Shown here piece after piece: positions 18,987-28,100 of a stretch of DNA of 64,000 bases. Position 1 is the stretch's first letter, and each line of letters starts with the position of its first letter. The notes beneath the pieces are model-generated. The model had not been told where the DNA came from. It saw only the letters and a program-made list of their open reading frames with translations, and made no database searches. The stretch comes from Alteromonadales bacterium alter-6D02. Lineage in GTDB: Bacteria; Pseudomonadota; Gammaproteobacteria; Enterobacterales; Psychrobiaceae. A program made the position numbers and the translations under genes. The DNA lies in contig PIZK01000024.1 in assembly GCA_002835545.1 (NCBI GenBank), positions 1-64,000 of the forward strand, in the 5' to 3' direction.

Positions 18987-19763
18987 ATGACAGATTTATT
19001 AACGGTATCAAAACAGCAGCATACTGCACTTATTACAATTGCTAACCCGCCAGCAAATACATGGACGGCGGACAGCCTCACTCAACTACGTGATATCGTG
19101 CTAGAACTGAACGAGGATAAATCCATTTATGCCTTAGTGATCACTGGCCAAGGCGATAAATTTTTCTCGGCAGGGGCTGATCTTAACGTCTTTGCGTCAG
19201 GTGATAAAGGCATCGCTTCATCGATGTCTCGAATTTTCGGTGAAGCTTTTGAAACCCTATCAAACTTTCGCGGTGTTTCCATTGCGGCCATTAATGGTTA
19301 TGCCATGGGCGGGGGATTAGAAGTGGCCCTTGCGTGTGATATTCGTATTGCCGAAGAGCAGGCACAAATGGCTCTTCCTGAAGCAACTGTTGGCTTACTT
19401 CCTTGTGCTGGCGGTACACAAAACTTGAGTCTACTTGTTGGAGAGGGCTGGGCGAAGCGAATGATTTTATGCGGTGAACGCTTAAAAGCAGATAAAGCGC
19501 TTGCTATCGGTTTAGTTGAAGAGGTCGTAGGCACGGGGACTTCCCTTGATGAAGCTCTGGCGCTTGCTGAAAAAGTTGCGAAACAATCGCCATCAAGTGT
19601 TACAGCGTGTAAATCATTAATTCAAATGAATCGTCAAGGTGACATTCAATCAGCATTACCACTGGAGCGTGCAAAGTTCGTGGCGCTTTTTGATACACAG
19701 GATCAAAAAGAGGGCGTTAATGCGTTTTTAGAAAAGCGTAAACCACAATGGGTGAATGGCTAA
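18987..19763 (+). CDS. Enoyl-CoA hydratase
   Basis: A 258-residue crotonase-fold enzyme, single domain. The oxyanion-hole segments (SAGADLN and GYAMGGGLE) and both catalytic acids, Glu112 (GGGLEVALACD) and Glu132 (LPEATVGLLP), are present. In this operon it likely hydrates methacrylyl-CoA to 3-hydroxyisobutyryl-CoA. The stop overlaps the next start as TAATG, indicating tight coupling to the hydrolase. Confidence 0.93.
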   Translation: MTDLLTVSKQQHTALITIANPPANTWTADSLTQLRDIVLELNEDKSIYALVITGQGDKFFSAGADLNVFASGDKGIASSMSRIFGEAFETLSNFRGVSIAAINGYAMGGGLEVALACDIRIAEEQAQMALPEATVGLLPCAGGTQNLSLLVGEGWAKRMILCGERLKADKALAIGLVEEVVGTGTSLDEALALAEKVAKQSPSSVTACKSLIQMNRQGDIQSALPLERAKFVALFDTQDQKEGVNAFLEKRKPQWVNG

Positions 19764-20890
19764 TGGCAGCAATTGATGCGGTACTCTATCAGTACCACCC
19801 AACCCAAGACGGCAAGCAAATAGTGCAGGCGACTTTAAATAGCGAGAAGTCACTTAATGCGTTGAGTCAGCCAATGGTTGAATCATTATTAACCCACCTG
19901 AGCCAATGGCAAGATAACCCTGAGATTGTTGCTATTGTTCTTGAAGGCGCAGGCGACAAGGCATTTTGTGCTGGCGGGGATATTGTGCAGCTTTATCAAG
20001 CAATGGTTGAAAACCCGCAAGCCAAGCAGCCCTATGTCGAAGAATTTTTTACTCATGAATATCATTTGGATTATCTAATCCACACCTATCCAAAGCCGAT
20101 AATTTTATGGGGTAATGGTTTTGTAATGGGAGGAGGCCTTGGTTTGATGGCTGGTGCGAGCCATCGTATTGTGACTGAGACTTCTAAGGTTGCGATGCCC
20201 GAAATTAGTATCGGACTTTACCCAGATGTGGGTGCGACTTATTTTTTAAATAAAATGCCAGACAGGTTGGGGCTTTTTCTCGGGTTAACTGCCGCGCAAA
20301 TGAATGCGGCAGATTGCATGGAGGTGGGTTTAGCTGACCACTTCTTACCTCATCAATGCAAGGGTGAATTTTTATCGCAATTGACTGAGACAAGCTGGCC
20401 AACGTCTCATGATGAGATAGAGGCCCAAGTCACGGCGTTGATTCAAACTGTTGGTGAAAGTAAGCAAGGGTTATGCCCTGCAGGTAACATCGCGCAACAT
20501 AGGGACATTATCAATCAGGTACTTAAGCCTGAGTCATTGAGTGACGTGGTTGATGCAATTCTAGCATTAGATAACCAAGATAAATGGCTGAGTAAAGCTC
20601 AGCGCTCATTGGCTAATGGCAGTGCAGTATCTGCATGTATTTTAGAACGCCAATTAAGTGTTGGGGCTGAGTTAACCCTAGAAGAGTGTTTTAAATTAGA
20701 GTTGAGTCTGTCGGTTCGTTGTGGTCAGTTGGGCGAATTTAGCGAAGGCGTACGTGCTCTGTTAATTGATCGAGATAATCAACCTAAGTGGCTCTATCAG
20801 CAAGTGAATGATGTTGATAGCCAAGTGATCGATGATTTATTTCGTCCAATGTGGGCAGATTTAGAGCATCCATTAAGCTCTTTACTTTAA
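19763..20890 (+). CDS. 3-Hydroxyisobutyryl-CoA hydrolase
   Basis: A crotonase-superfamily thioesterase of about 375 residues, longer than hydratases by the extra C-terminal helical part typical of HIBCH. It releases free 3-hydroxyisobutyrate, keeping reactive methacrylyl-CoA low. Visible motifs are DKAFCAGGDIVQLYQ, GFVMGGGLGLMAG, MPEISIGLYPDVGATYFLNK and the SVRCGQLGEFSEGVRALLIDR region near the end (written here in two overlapping parts in the family pattern). I prefer the ATG at 19763, overlapping the hydratase stop, over the upstream in-frame ATG at 19748. Confidence 0.92.
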   Translation: MAAIDAVLYQYHPTQDGKQIVQATLNSEKSLNALSQPMVESLLTHLSQWQDNPEIVAIVLEGAGDKAFCAGGDIVQLYQAMVENPQAKQPYVEEFFTHEYHLDYLIHTYPKPIILWGNGFVMGGGLGLMAGASHRIVTETSKVAMPEISIGLYPDVGATYFLNKMPDRLGLFLGLTAAQMNAADCMEVGLADHFLPHQCKGEFLSQLTETSWPTSHDEIEAQVTALIQTVGESKQGLCPAGNIAQHRDIINQVLKPESLSDVVDAILALDNQDKWLSKAQRSLANGSAVSACILERQLSVGAELTLEECFKLELSLSVRCGQLGEFSEGVRALLIDRDNQPKWLYQQVNDVDSQVIDDLFRPMWADLEHPLSSLL

Positions 20891-20964
20891 TAAATCGTTC
20901 GACGGTCTTAAGGTATGTTCAATGGATTTTATACGCTACAAATAATAATGATTAGGAGTGCAGT

Positions 20965-21852
20965 ATGGCAAAGGTAGGATTTATAGGTCTGGGTAACATG
21001 GGGGGGCCAATGGCGTCTAACCTTGTAAAAGCAGGTCATGATGTCAAAGTGTTTGATTTAAGTCAGGCAGCGATGGATAGCGTTGTCACGTTGGGCGCTA
21101 GTGCGAGCGATTCTGCCAATGAAGCAGCGACATCAGTGGACTTTGTCGTTACGATGTTACCGGCTGGTAAGCATGTTGCACAGCTGTATTTGGGAGAGCA
21201 GGGGCTGTTGTCCGTGGTTGATGATACTACTTTGCTGATTGACTCTAGCACTATCGATGCGACCACTGCACGAACTGTAGCCGAACAAGCTCAAACGCAA
21301 GGTATCGCTTTTATTGATGCACCTGTTTCTGGTGGTGTGGGTGGCGCGCATGCTGGTACTTTGAGCTTTATTTGTGGAGGTCAAGCAGCTCATTTTGACT
21401 CAGCAAAAACGATTCTCAATGATATGGGAAAAAATATCTTTCATGCCGGTGATGTAGGTGCCGGCCAAGTGGCAAAAATCTGTAATAACATGTTACTTGC
21501 TGTGCTGATGGCTGGAACGAGTGAAGCGTTGCAAATGGGCATTGATAATGGGTTAGACCCTAAAGTTCTTTCTGATATTATGCTAAAAAGTTCAGGGCGA
21601 AATTGGTGTTTAGAGTTATACAACCCTGTACCAAATGTCATGGATAATGTACCTGCAAGTAATCACTACCAAGGTGGTTTCATGGTTGACCTTATGATAA
21701 AAGATCTTGGTTTAGCAGCCCAAGCTGCACAATTATCAAAATCATCGACACCACTAGGTTCGGCAGCATTAAGCTTATATGCTATGCATAGTAAGCATAA
21801 TAACGGTGAAAAAGACTTTTCTAGTATCTTTGAGTTGTTTAACGAGAAATAG
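20965..21852 (+). CDS. mmsB: 3-Hydroxyisobutyrate dehydrogenase
   Basis: A 295-residue NAD-dependent beta-hydroxyacid dehydrogenase converting 3-hydroxyisobutyrate to methylmalonate semialdehyde. The N-terminal dinucleotide-binding motif is GFIGLGNMGGPMASNL, the substrate motif is DAPVSGGVGGAHAGT, and the catalytic Lys171 lies in GQVAKICNN. It closes the operon before a strong terminator. The following enzyme of the pathway, MmsA, is not encoded in this window. Confidence 0.94.
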   Translation: MAKVGFIGLGNMGGPMASNLVKAGHDVKVFDLSQAAMDSVVTLGASASDSANEAATSVDFVVTMLPAGKHVAQLYLGEQGLLSVVDDTTLLIDSSTIDATTARTVAEQAQTQGIAFIDAPVSGGVGGAHAGTLSFICGGQAAHFDSAKTILNDMGKNIFHAGDVGAGQVAKICNNMLLAVLMAGTSEALQMGIDNGLDPKVLSDIMLKSSGRNWCLELYNPVPNVMDNVPASNHYQGGFMVDLMIKDLGLAAQAAQLSKSSTPLGSAALSLYAMHSKHNNGEKDFSSIFELFNEK

Positions 21853-21887
21853 CTTATAGGGCTTTATGCCGAGTTAGCAAACCCACA

Positions 21888-21924
21888 AAAAAAAGGGGCT
21901 ATTCAAATGAATAGCCCCTTTTTA
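21888..21924. terminator. Bidirectional terminator between mmsB and carbonic anhydrase
   Basis: AAGGGGCTATTCA and TGAATAGCCCCTT form a 13-bp stem with a two-base gap, flanked by A and T runs. Confidence 0.9.
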
Positions 21925-21936
21925 ATGAGTCAATAT

Positions 21937-22593
21937 TTATGCATCTGACTCAGCTAAGCTTTTTATCGCTGCTTTATAAACAGGAATAGCCTCTTCAGAT
22001 GATGAAATACAGGTGTTGAGATCACGTAAGCGACCATCTTTTACACTGTAGATCCAGCTGTGCAGTTGTAGTTCTTGACCACGTTCCCAAGCGCCTTGAA
22101 CGATTGAAGTTTGCGCAACATTCATTACTTGTTCAATCACGTTTAACTCTATTAAGCGATCTTGACGTAGTGGAATATTTTCAATCGCTCGTAATTGTTC
22201 TTTATGCTTATATTCAACATCTTTGATATGGCGTAGCCAATTATCAATTAGGCCAAATTTGCCATTGCTCATTGCAGCGATAACACCACCACAACCATAA
22301 TGGCCTGTCACGATGATGTGTTTTACTTTTAACACATCGACAGCATATTGGATTACTGATAAGCAGTTTAAATCAGTGTGAACGACGGTGTTAGCGATAT
22401 TACGGTGAACGAAAAGCTCCCCCGGTTTTAAACCGACAATTTGGTTGGCTGGTACACGCGAGTCAGCACAGCCGATCCATAGGTACTCAGGTTTTTGTTG
22501 TTCGCTTAGCGCTTTAAAAAAACCTGGTTCTTGTTGCTCAGTATCATGAGCCCATTGTTTATTGTTAGCAAATAATTGAGGTAAAAACTTCAT
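21937..22593 (-). CDS. can: Beta-class carbonic anhydrase
   Basis: A 218-residue zinc enzyme interconverting CO2 and bicarbonate in the cytoplasm. The ligands match E. coli Can in number: Cys42 and Asp44 (GCADSRVP), His98 and Cys101 (TGHYGCGG). It is a single gene, convergent with mmsB and separated by a bidirectional terminator. Bicarbonate supports carboxylations such as that by CarAB elsewhere in the window, but no linkage is implied. Confidence 0.95.
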   Translation of the reverse strand: MKFLPQLFANNKQWAHDTEQQEPGFFKALSEQQKPEYLWIGCADSRVPANQIVGLKPGELFVHRNIANTVVHTDLNCLSVIQYAVDVLKVKHIIVTGHYGCGGVIAAMSNGKFGLIDNWLRHIKDVEYKHKEQLRAIENIPLRQDRLIELNVIEQVMNVAQTSIVQGAWERGQELQLHSWIYSVKDGRLRDLNTCISSSEEAIPVYKAAIKSLAESDA

Positions 22594-22708
22594 GTAATAC
22601 TCGTTTGTTAATTAGACTAAAGTAATAGTAACTAGTAACGGACCAATTTAATAGTCTCGTTGAGCTGGTCGGATTGCGAAGCCATTTTAACCAGCCCTGT
22701 TTATTGAC

Positions 22709-22745
22709 ATAAAAAAAGCAAGATCGTTAGAGCTTGCTTTTTTTG
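22709..22745 (-). terminator. Terminator of the lipA operon
   Basis: AGCAAG and CTTGCT, with a roughly 10-base loop, lie between long A and T runs directly after lipA on the minus strand. Confidence 0.8.
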
Positions 22746-22747
22746 AA

Positions 22748-23719
22748 TTATTTAACTTCTTTGCCTGCAGCTTGAAGATCAGCGTGATAGCTCGACCTCA
22801 CCATCGGGCCACTTGCAGCATGGGTAAAACCTAATTCTCTGGCAACATCACCTAACTCATCAAATTCCGCTGGGGGCACGTAACGTACAACCGGTAAGTG
22901 ATGCTTGCTAGGTTGTAAGTACTGACCCAGTGTCAACATATCAACATTGTGAGCGCGCAGGTCTTTTAACACTTCTACGATTTCTTCGTTAGTCTCCCCT
23001 AATCCCATCATAAGACCGGATTTAGTCGTGACTTCAGGGTGCATTTCCTTGAAACGTCTTAGTAGCTCTAACGAGTTTTTATAGTGTGCGCCTGGGCGCA
23101 CTTCACGGTATAAACGCGGTGCAGTTTCAAGGTTGTGATTTAATACGTCTGGTGGCGCGGTGCTCAAGATATCAAGCGCTTTATCCATACGGCCTTTGAA
23201 ATCGGGAACTAAGATTTCAATGCGAATATTAGGTACGGCTTGACGGATCTCACGGACACAATCGGCAAAATGTTGTGCTCCGCCATCACGTAAGTCATCA
23301 CGGTCAACAGATGTGATCACAACATATTTCAGTTTCATATCTCGAATAGTTGCCGCTAGTTTTGCTGGCTCTTGCGCATTTACTGGTAATGGTCTGCCAT
23401 GGGCAACATCACAAAATGGACAACGACGGGTACAAATAGCCCCTAAGATCATAAAGGTTGCGGTACCATGATTAAAACATTCAGAAAGGTTTGGACACGA
23501 AGCCTCTTCACAAACCGAGTTCAGATCATGCTTACGCATCGCCTGCTTAATTTCATCAATACGTGCGGTGCTGCGGGGTAATTTCACTCGTAACCATTTA
23601 GGCTTACGTAGTACTTCTGCTTTTTCTTGTTCAACAACTTTTACCGGAATATAAGCGAGCTTATCAGCATCTCTTAATTTCTCGCCAGCAACTAGGGTTG
23701 ACTGCTTTATTTTAGTCAT
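22748..23719 (-). CDS. lipA: Lipoyl synthase
   Basis: A radical-SAM enzyme inserting two sulfurs into octanoyl groups on lipoate-dependent proteins. The 323 residues carry both iron-sulfur clusters: the auxiliary cluster Cys70, Cys75, Cys81 ([12 protein letters not shown]) and the radical-SAM cluster Cys96, Cys100, Cys103 (CTRRCPFC). A C-terminal RSSY motif is present. It overlaps lipB by 8 nt, so the two steps of lipoate assembly are translationally coupled. Confidence 0.97.
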   Translation of the reverse strand: MTKIKQSTLVAGEKLRDADKLAYIPVKVVEQEKAEVLRKPKWLRVKLPRSTARIDEIKQAMRKHDLNSVCEEASCPNLSECFNHGTATFMILGAICTRRCPFCDVAHGRPLPVNAQEPAKLAATIRDMKLKYVVITSVDRDDLRDGGAQHFADCVREIRQAVPNIRIEILVPDFKGRMDKALDILSTAPPDVLNHNLETAPRLYREVRPGAHYKNSLELLRRFKEMHPEVTTKSGLMMGLGETNEEIVEVLKDLRAHNVDMLTLGQYLQPSKHHLPVVRYVPPAEFDELGDVARELGFTHAASGPMVRSSYHADLQAAGKEVK

Positions 23720-24386
23720 TCATAAATCCTGTAATTGTCTCTATCTGTTGATAATTGAGACGTTGTGCAATGATACGGGTTAAGTCGTCTTGTATGGTCG
23801 CCATATCGGATGGGCCACCAAGGTCACTAACCTGAACCATTTCTAACCCTGCATAGCCACAAGGGTTAATTCGTAAAAAAGGGTCTAAATCCATATTAAC
23901 GTTTAATGCAAGGCCATGAAATGAACAGCCTTTACGAATACGTAGTCCAAGTGAAGCGACTTTCTTCTCATCGACATACACACCGGGCGCATCAGCTTTA
24001 GCGTAGGCGTCAATATCATAGCCTTTTAATAACTCGACTAAGGACTGCTCTATTTCTGTAACCAAATCACGCACACCCATTTTCAAGCGGCGGATGTCTA
24101 ATAAGAAATAAGCAACTAATTGACCGGGGCCGTGGTAAGTCACTTGACCACCCCTGTCGACCTTGACCACCGGTATATCTCCCGGAAGTAACAGATGCTC
24201 TTCTTTTCCTGCTTGACCTTGAGTAAAAACGGGTTCGTGTTCCACCAACCAGATTTCATCAGCTGAATTACTATCGCGGCTATCGGTATAGTTTTGCATT
24301 GCATGCCATACACTTTCATACTCTCGACGCCCTAATTGGCGAATGAGTAATGTATCTGGCACAGGTGCTAATGGCTTTGTAGGCAT
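23712..24386 (-). CDS. lipB: Octanoyl-[ACP]:protein N-octanoyltransferase
   Basis: LipB moves octanoate from acyl carrier protein to lipoyl domains. The 224-residue protein has the family motifs [16 protein letters not shown], the catalytic Lys142 ([10 protein letters not shown]) and the catalytic Cys176 (INPCGYAG). It lies between ybeD (2 nt) and lipA (overlap), the usual gammaproteobacterial order. Confidence 0.96.
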   Translation of the reverse strand: MPTKPLAPVPDTLLIRQLGRREYESVWHAMQNYTDSRDSNSADEIWLVEHEPVFTQGQAGKEEHLLLPGDIPVVKVDRGGQVTYHGPGQLVAYFLLDIRRLKMGVRDLVTEIEQSLVELLKGYDIDAYAKADAPGVYVDEKKVASLGLRIRKGCSFHGLALNVNMDLDPFLRINPCGYAGLEMVQVSDLGGPSDMATIQDDLTRIIAQRLNYQQIETITGFMND

Positions 24387-24388
24387 AA

Positions 24389-24658
24389 TTATAAAACGTA
24401 ACGAACGATATCGATGTCTGATAATTCTTTATATAGTGTTTCGATGTGTTCTTTACTCGTCACCTTCACTGTATAAGAAATTGAGTGATATTTGCCTGTT
24501 TTACTTTTACGTAGGCCCGGAAGTTGTTTGAAGTCACCCGGTACTTGCACCGTCAAAACTTCATTGACGCGTTCTGGTAAATCGTCTTGCGCAAGGCCCA
24601 TGATTCTAAAACCGAAGTCACAAGGAAAGTCCAGTATTTCGTCAAATTTCGTGTCCAT
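24389..24658 (-). CDS. ybeD: YbeD/DUF493 family protein
   Basis: An 89-residue protein of the UPF0250/DUF493 family with an ACT-like fold, conserved immediately before lipB in Gammaproteobacteria. The [11 protein letters not shown] and [14 protein letters not shown] segments are typical. The ATG at 24658 has GGAG just upstream and gives a length close to E. coli YbeD (87 residues); a GTG at 24673 overlaps that ribosome-binding site. A small regulatory role is likely but not established. Confidence 0.92.
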   Translation of the reverse strand: MDTKFDEILDFPCDFGFRIMGLAQDDLPERVNEVLTVQVPGDFKQLPGLRKSKTGKYHSISYTVKVTSKEHIETLYKELSDIDIVRYVL

Positions 24659-24786
24659 TATTTTCTCCAACACAAAAAGCTATTATCCATTAGGAAACTA
24701 AGGGATTAGCGAAAGGTAGTATATTAGGTGATATTTTATCTTATCCCATGGCAATGAGCTAGGGCTAATCTGAGGAAGGGATAATA

Positions 24787-24812
24787 AAGAAGCCACGATT
24801 AACGTGGCTTCA
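24787..24812 (-). terminator. Terminator of dacA
   Basis: GAAGCCACG and CGTGGCTTC form a perfect 9-bp stem with a five-base loop. On the minus strand it follows dacA and is followed by a T-rich TTTATTAT. Confidence 0.75.
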
Positions 24813-24834
24813 ATGAGAGATTGGGTTATTTAGG

Positions 24835-26007
24835 CTAGAATAAATTACTAATACTTTGCTTAACGTAATCAGTTGTGCGCTTGAACCAGCTGCCTTGCTC
24901 AACTTCATTAAGGGTCACTAACGGGTATTTAGCAATGTCTTTACCATCAAGTTGAATAAAGACAGTGCCGACCGTTTGCCCTTTGCTTATCGGTGCTTCT
25001 AACTCTTTAGAAAGCTCAAAGCTTGCTTTAAGGTTTTTACTTTGACCGCGTCGAATGGTTAGTGGTGTATCCGTTGTAATACCCAGTTTAACTTCGTCTG
25101 TTTTTCCGTACCAGACTTTTTGGCTAGCAAACTCATGGCCTGCTTTATATGGATTTACGGTTTCGAAAAAGCGGAAACCGTAATTTAAAATCTTTTTACT
25201 TTCGCTTGCACGACTGCGAGCACTCTTAGCTCCCATAACCACAGCAATAAGGCGCATGTCATCCTTGGTTGCTGATGAAACTAGACTGTATCCTGCTTGT
25301 GACGTGTGACCTGTCTTCATCCCGTCAACATTCATGCTCTTATCCCAGAGCAGGGTGTTACGGTTATATTGTTTAATCTTATTAAAGGTAAAAGACTTCT
25401 CTTTATAAAGAGCGTACTCTTCAGGTGTTTCGTGGATAATGGCTCGAGCAAGAATAGACATATCATAAGCAGTCGTTTTATGTTGCGTGCTATCTAAACC
25501 ATGACTGTTCTCAAAATAGCTATTGGTCATGCCAATTTCAGCTGCAACATTATTCATGATTGAAGCAAAGCCATCTTCAGTGCCCGCAATATATTCTGCC
25601 ATGGCGACACAAGCATCATTGCCTGATTGAATAACGATGCCCCGGTTTAAATCAGCAACTGAGATCTCTTTACCCACTTCGATAAACATTTTAGAAGAAT
25701 CAGGGAAATTTTTTGCCCAGGCATTCTCACTAATGGTAACCATATCTGTTTGTGAAATATTACCATTTTTAAGTTCACGTCCAATGATGAAGCTGGTCAT
25801 CAATTTGGTTAAACTTGCAGGCGCTAACAGGTCATGAGCATTACTCTCAGCGAGTACCTGTCCTGTAGTATGATCGACTAAGATAAAGCTTTTAGCTGCG
25901 ACCGTCGGTTGGTTTGGAATAATTGTGGTGGCTAGGGTGCTCGTTGAGATAAGCATTAAAGTCGCTGTAGCTGCCAGCTTTGCGCGACCAGAAAAGAAAT
26001 TAATCAA
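24835..26007 (-). CDS. dacA: D-alanyl-D-alanine carboxypeptidase (PBP5/6 type)
   Basis: This 390-residue enzyme trims the terminal D-Ala from peptidoglycan pentapeptides. A signal peptide covers the first ~26 residues. The penicillin-binding motifs are S65-LTK68, S128-GN130 and K231-TG. A C-terminal beta domain (about 280-370) and an amphipathic anchor (WFKRTTDYVKQSISNLF) tether it to the periplasmic face of the inner membrane. It belongs to the elongation gene cluster with rlpA, mrdB and mrdA. Confidence 0.96.
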   Translation of the reverse strand: MINFFSGRAKLAATATLMLISTSTLATTIIPNQPTVAAKSFILVDHTTGQVLAESNAHDLLAPASLTKLMTSFIIGRELKNGNISQTDMVTISENAWAKNFPDSSKMFIEVGKEISVADLNRGIVIQSGNDACVAMAEYIAGTEDGFASIMNNVAAEIGMTNSYFENSHGLDSTQHKTTAYDMSILARAIIHETPEEYALYKEKSFTFNKIKQYNRNTLLWDKSMNVDGMKTGHTSQAGYSLVSSATKDDMRLIAVVMGAKSARSRASESKKILNYGFRFFETVNPYKAGHEFASQKVWYGKTDEVKLGITTDTPLTIRRGQSKNLKASFELSKELEAPISKGQTVGTVFIQLDGKDIAKYPLVTLNEVEQGSWFKRTTDYVKQSISNLF

Positions 26008-26137
26008 AATAGAGGACCATCTTTTTATACCTTGTAATCAAAGTAACCATTTGTGATACAACAATGACATCTAAAAGAAAAATTAGTTCAAAGCTGTTTA
26101 AAATTAGATAAAATACGTTAATTACAGGCCGTATTAA

Positions 26138-26160
26138 TAAAAACATCCGCGAGAGCGGGA
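26138..26160 (-). terminator. Probable terminator of rlpA
   Basis: CCGC-GAGA-GCGG forms a short GC stem with a four-base loop. On the minus strand it follows rlpA and is followed by ATGTTTTTA. Confidence 0.6.
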
Positions 26161-26181
26161 ATAACTTTATATAGTAACTTG

Positions 26182-26973
26182 TTACAAGCGTTTGATAAAT
26201 GCTTTAGGGTAAATATTTTCAACTTTGCTTAATACGCTCTGACAGCGAGTGAAGGTGTACATTGGGCCTAACTTCATCCGATAAAGCTTGCCAACCTGTT
26301 CCAGATAATAGGGCACACCGTTGGTGGTGGCGATGTCCTTAGTCCGTTGCTCTGCTTGAACAGAATCAGAGCTTGCTGCTAATTGAACGGCACAACCCTT
26401 CACTGATAAATTATTATGTGCAACTAATGTCAATTCTTGTTGCTTCAAATCGATAATTTCAAGCTTTACACGGGCCGTTCCATGTTTGAGAACACCTAAC
26501 TTATAAGCGGCACCATAGGATAAATCAATGACTCTGTCAGGGTGAAAAGGGCCACGATCGTTAACGCGGACAATAGTCTGTTTGTTATTTTCTAAGTTAG
26601 TTACTTTTACAAAGCTTGGTAGTGGTAGTGATTTATGCGCCGCTGATAAAGTAAACATATTATAGGTCTCACCATTAGAGGTTAGGTGGCCATGAAACTT
26701 ACTGCCATACCATGACGCTATCCCTTCCTCTTGATAATTAGAGCTATCCTTCATTACTTGATAACTGATGCCACGTACTGTGTAGTCTTTGTTGCCGCCT
26801 CTAGAGTATGGCTCGGGCGTTGGTGTTATGTCACGAACCTCTTCAGCTGTTGGCGCACGTTCAGGCGCGATATCTTGGCTGATACTGTATCTTGAACTGG
26901 GTGTACTACAAGCTCCAAGTAGCAAAACAAGTGCTAAATGAGGGGTTAATTTATAGAATTTATTACAGGTCAT
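26182..26973 (-). CDS. rlpA: Septal ring lytic transglycosylase RlpA family lipoprotein
   Basis: A 263-residue lipoprotein (lipobox LLGAC, Cys22). The central double-psi beta-barrel contains the family motif EGIASWYGSKFHGHLTSNGE, RVNDRGPFHPDRVIDLS and the conserved His and Asp of the transglycosylase. The C-terminal SPOR domain (about 185-263) binds denuded glycan at the division site. In some species RlpA cleaves such glycan; in E. coli no activity was shown. It follows mrdB by 5 nt. Confidence 0.94.
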   Translation of the reverse strand: MTCNKFYKLTPHLALVLLLGACSTPSSRYSISQDIAPERAPTAEEVRDITPTPEPYSRGGNKDYTVRGISYQVMKDSSNYQEEGIASWYGSKFHGHLTSNGETYNMFTLSAAHKSLPLPSFVKVTNLENNKQTIVRVNDRGPFHPDRVIDLSYGAAYKLGVLKHGTARVKLEIIDLKQQELTLVAHNNLSVKGCAVQLAASSDSVQAEQRTKDIATTNGVPYYLEQVGKLYRMKLGPMYTFTRCQSVLSKVENIYPKAFIKRL

Positions 26974-26978
26974 AACTA

Positions 26979-28100
26979 CTACTTATTAAACTTACGATGG
27001 GTATGAATTGACATGATAATACCAAAGCCAATCATTAATGAGATCATGGATGTGCCGCCGTAACTAATAAGTGGTAGAGGAACACCAACCACAGGTAACA
27101 GCCCAGATACCATACCAATGTTTACAAAAACGTAAACAAAAAAGGTCAGGGTAATAGCTCCCGCTAAGATCCGAGCAAAGGCATCTTGTGCTTTAGCCGC
27201 AATATAGAGTCCTCGGCTAATAACGAATAGGTAGACACTTAATAACCCGATAACCCCAACCAGACCAAACTCTTCACTTAATACAGAGAATATAAAGTCT
27301 GTATGACGTTCAGGTAAAAATTCTAACTGAGACTGTGTACCATTAAGCCAGCCTTTACCAAAAATACCGCCGGAGCCAATGGCTATTTTTGATTGAATAA
27401 TATGATAGCCTGAGTTTAGAGGGTCACTTTCGGGGTTTAAAAATGTAAGTACGCGCCGACGTTGATAGTCGTGCATCAAAAAGTACCACAAAACCGGGAT
27501 GAAAGCAGACACTGCAACACCGAGTGCAGTGATGATGCGCCAACTCATCCCTGCTAGAAATAATGCAAAAATGCCTGAACTGGCGATCAGTATAGATGTG
27601 CCCAAGTCTGGCTGCTTTGCAATTAAGAGTGTCGGGATTAAAACGATAATAAAGCCGATCGCTACATGTTTCAATTTTGGCGGTAATGCATAACGAGTAA
27701 TGTAATGAGCAACAACAATTGGCAAGATTAATTTCATCACTTCTGAGGGTTGAAATTTAAAGAAATGAAAATCAATCCAACGTTGTGCCCCTTTGCCTAC
27801 GTGGCCAAAGAGTAGGGTGAATACAAGCAATACTACGCCAATAGCAAACACCGGGAATGCCCAGCGCCGCATTGTGCTTGGCGGACATTGCGCCACGATG
27901 AACATAATGAATAATGATAGACCTATATGGATCGTTTGGCGTTCAATCATTCGTTCACTTTGGCCACTAGCACCATAGATAACCACCATAGAGATTACCA
28001 TCAACGCGAGTAAGCCACATAATAGTGGTACATCAATATGGATTTTATTCGCTAATGATTTTGGGCGAGCATAGCCGTGATTTGAGTTATTGTTGCCCAT
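26979..28100 (-). CDS. mrdB: Peptidoglycan glycosyltransferase RodA (SEDS family)
   Basis: RodA polymerises glycan strands for cell elongation together with PBP2. The 373-residue protein has about ten membrane helices and SEDS motifs such as KQPDLGTS, GKGWLNGTQSQLEFLPERHTD (family text, two adjacent motifs) and the C-terminal PLPLISYGGTS. It overlaps mrdA by 14 nt, consistent with a matched enzyme pair. Confidence 0.96.
   Translation of the reverse strand: MGNNNSNHGYARPKSLANKIHIDVPLLCGLLALMVISMVVIYGASGQSERMIERQTIHIGLSLFIMFIVAQCPPSTMRRWAFPVFAIGVVLLVFTLLFGHVGKGAQRWIDFHFFKFQPSEVMKLILPIVVAHYITRYALPPKLKHVAIGFIIVLIPTLLIAKQPDLGTSILIASSGIFALFLAGMSWRIITALGVAVSAFIPVLWYFLMHDYQRRRVLTFLNPESDPLNSGYHIIQSKIAIGSGGIFGKGWLNGTQSQLEFLPERHTDFIFSVLSEEFGLVGVIGLLSVYLFVISRGLYIAAKAQDAFARILAGAITLTFFVYVFVNIGMVSGLLPVVGVPLPLISYGGTSMISLMIGFGIIMSIHTHRKFNK

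Noticed and set aside
18629-19081. A 150-codon open frame on the minus strand across the acyl-CoA dehydrogenase/hydratase junction
   Set aside because: It lies antisense to two clearly real genes, has no recognisable domain, and its composition is what the opposite strand produces.
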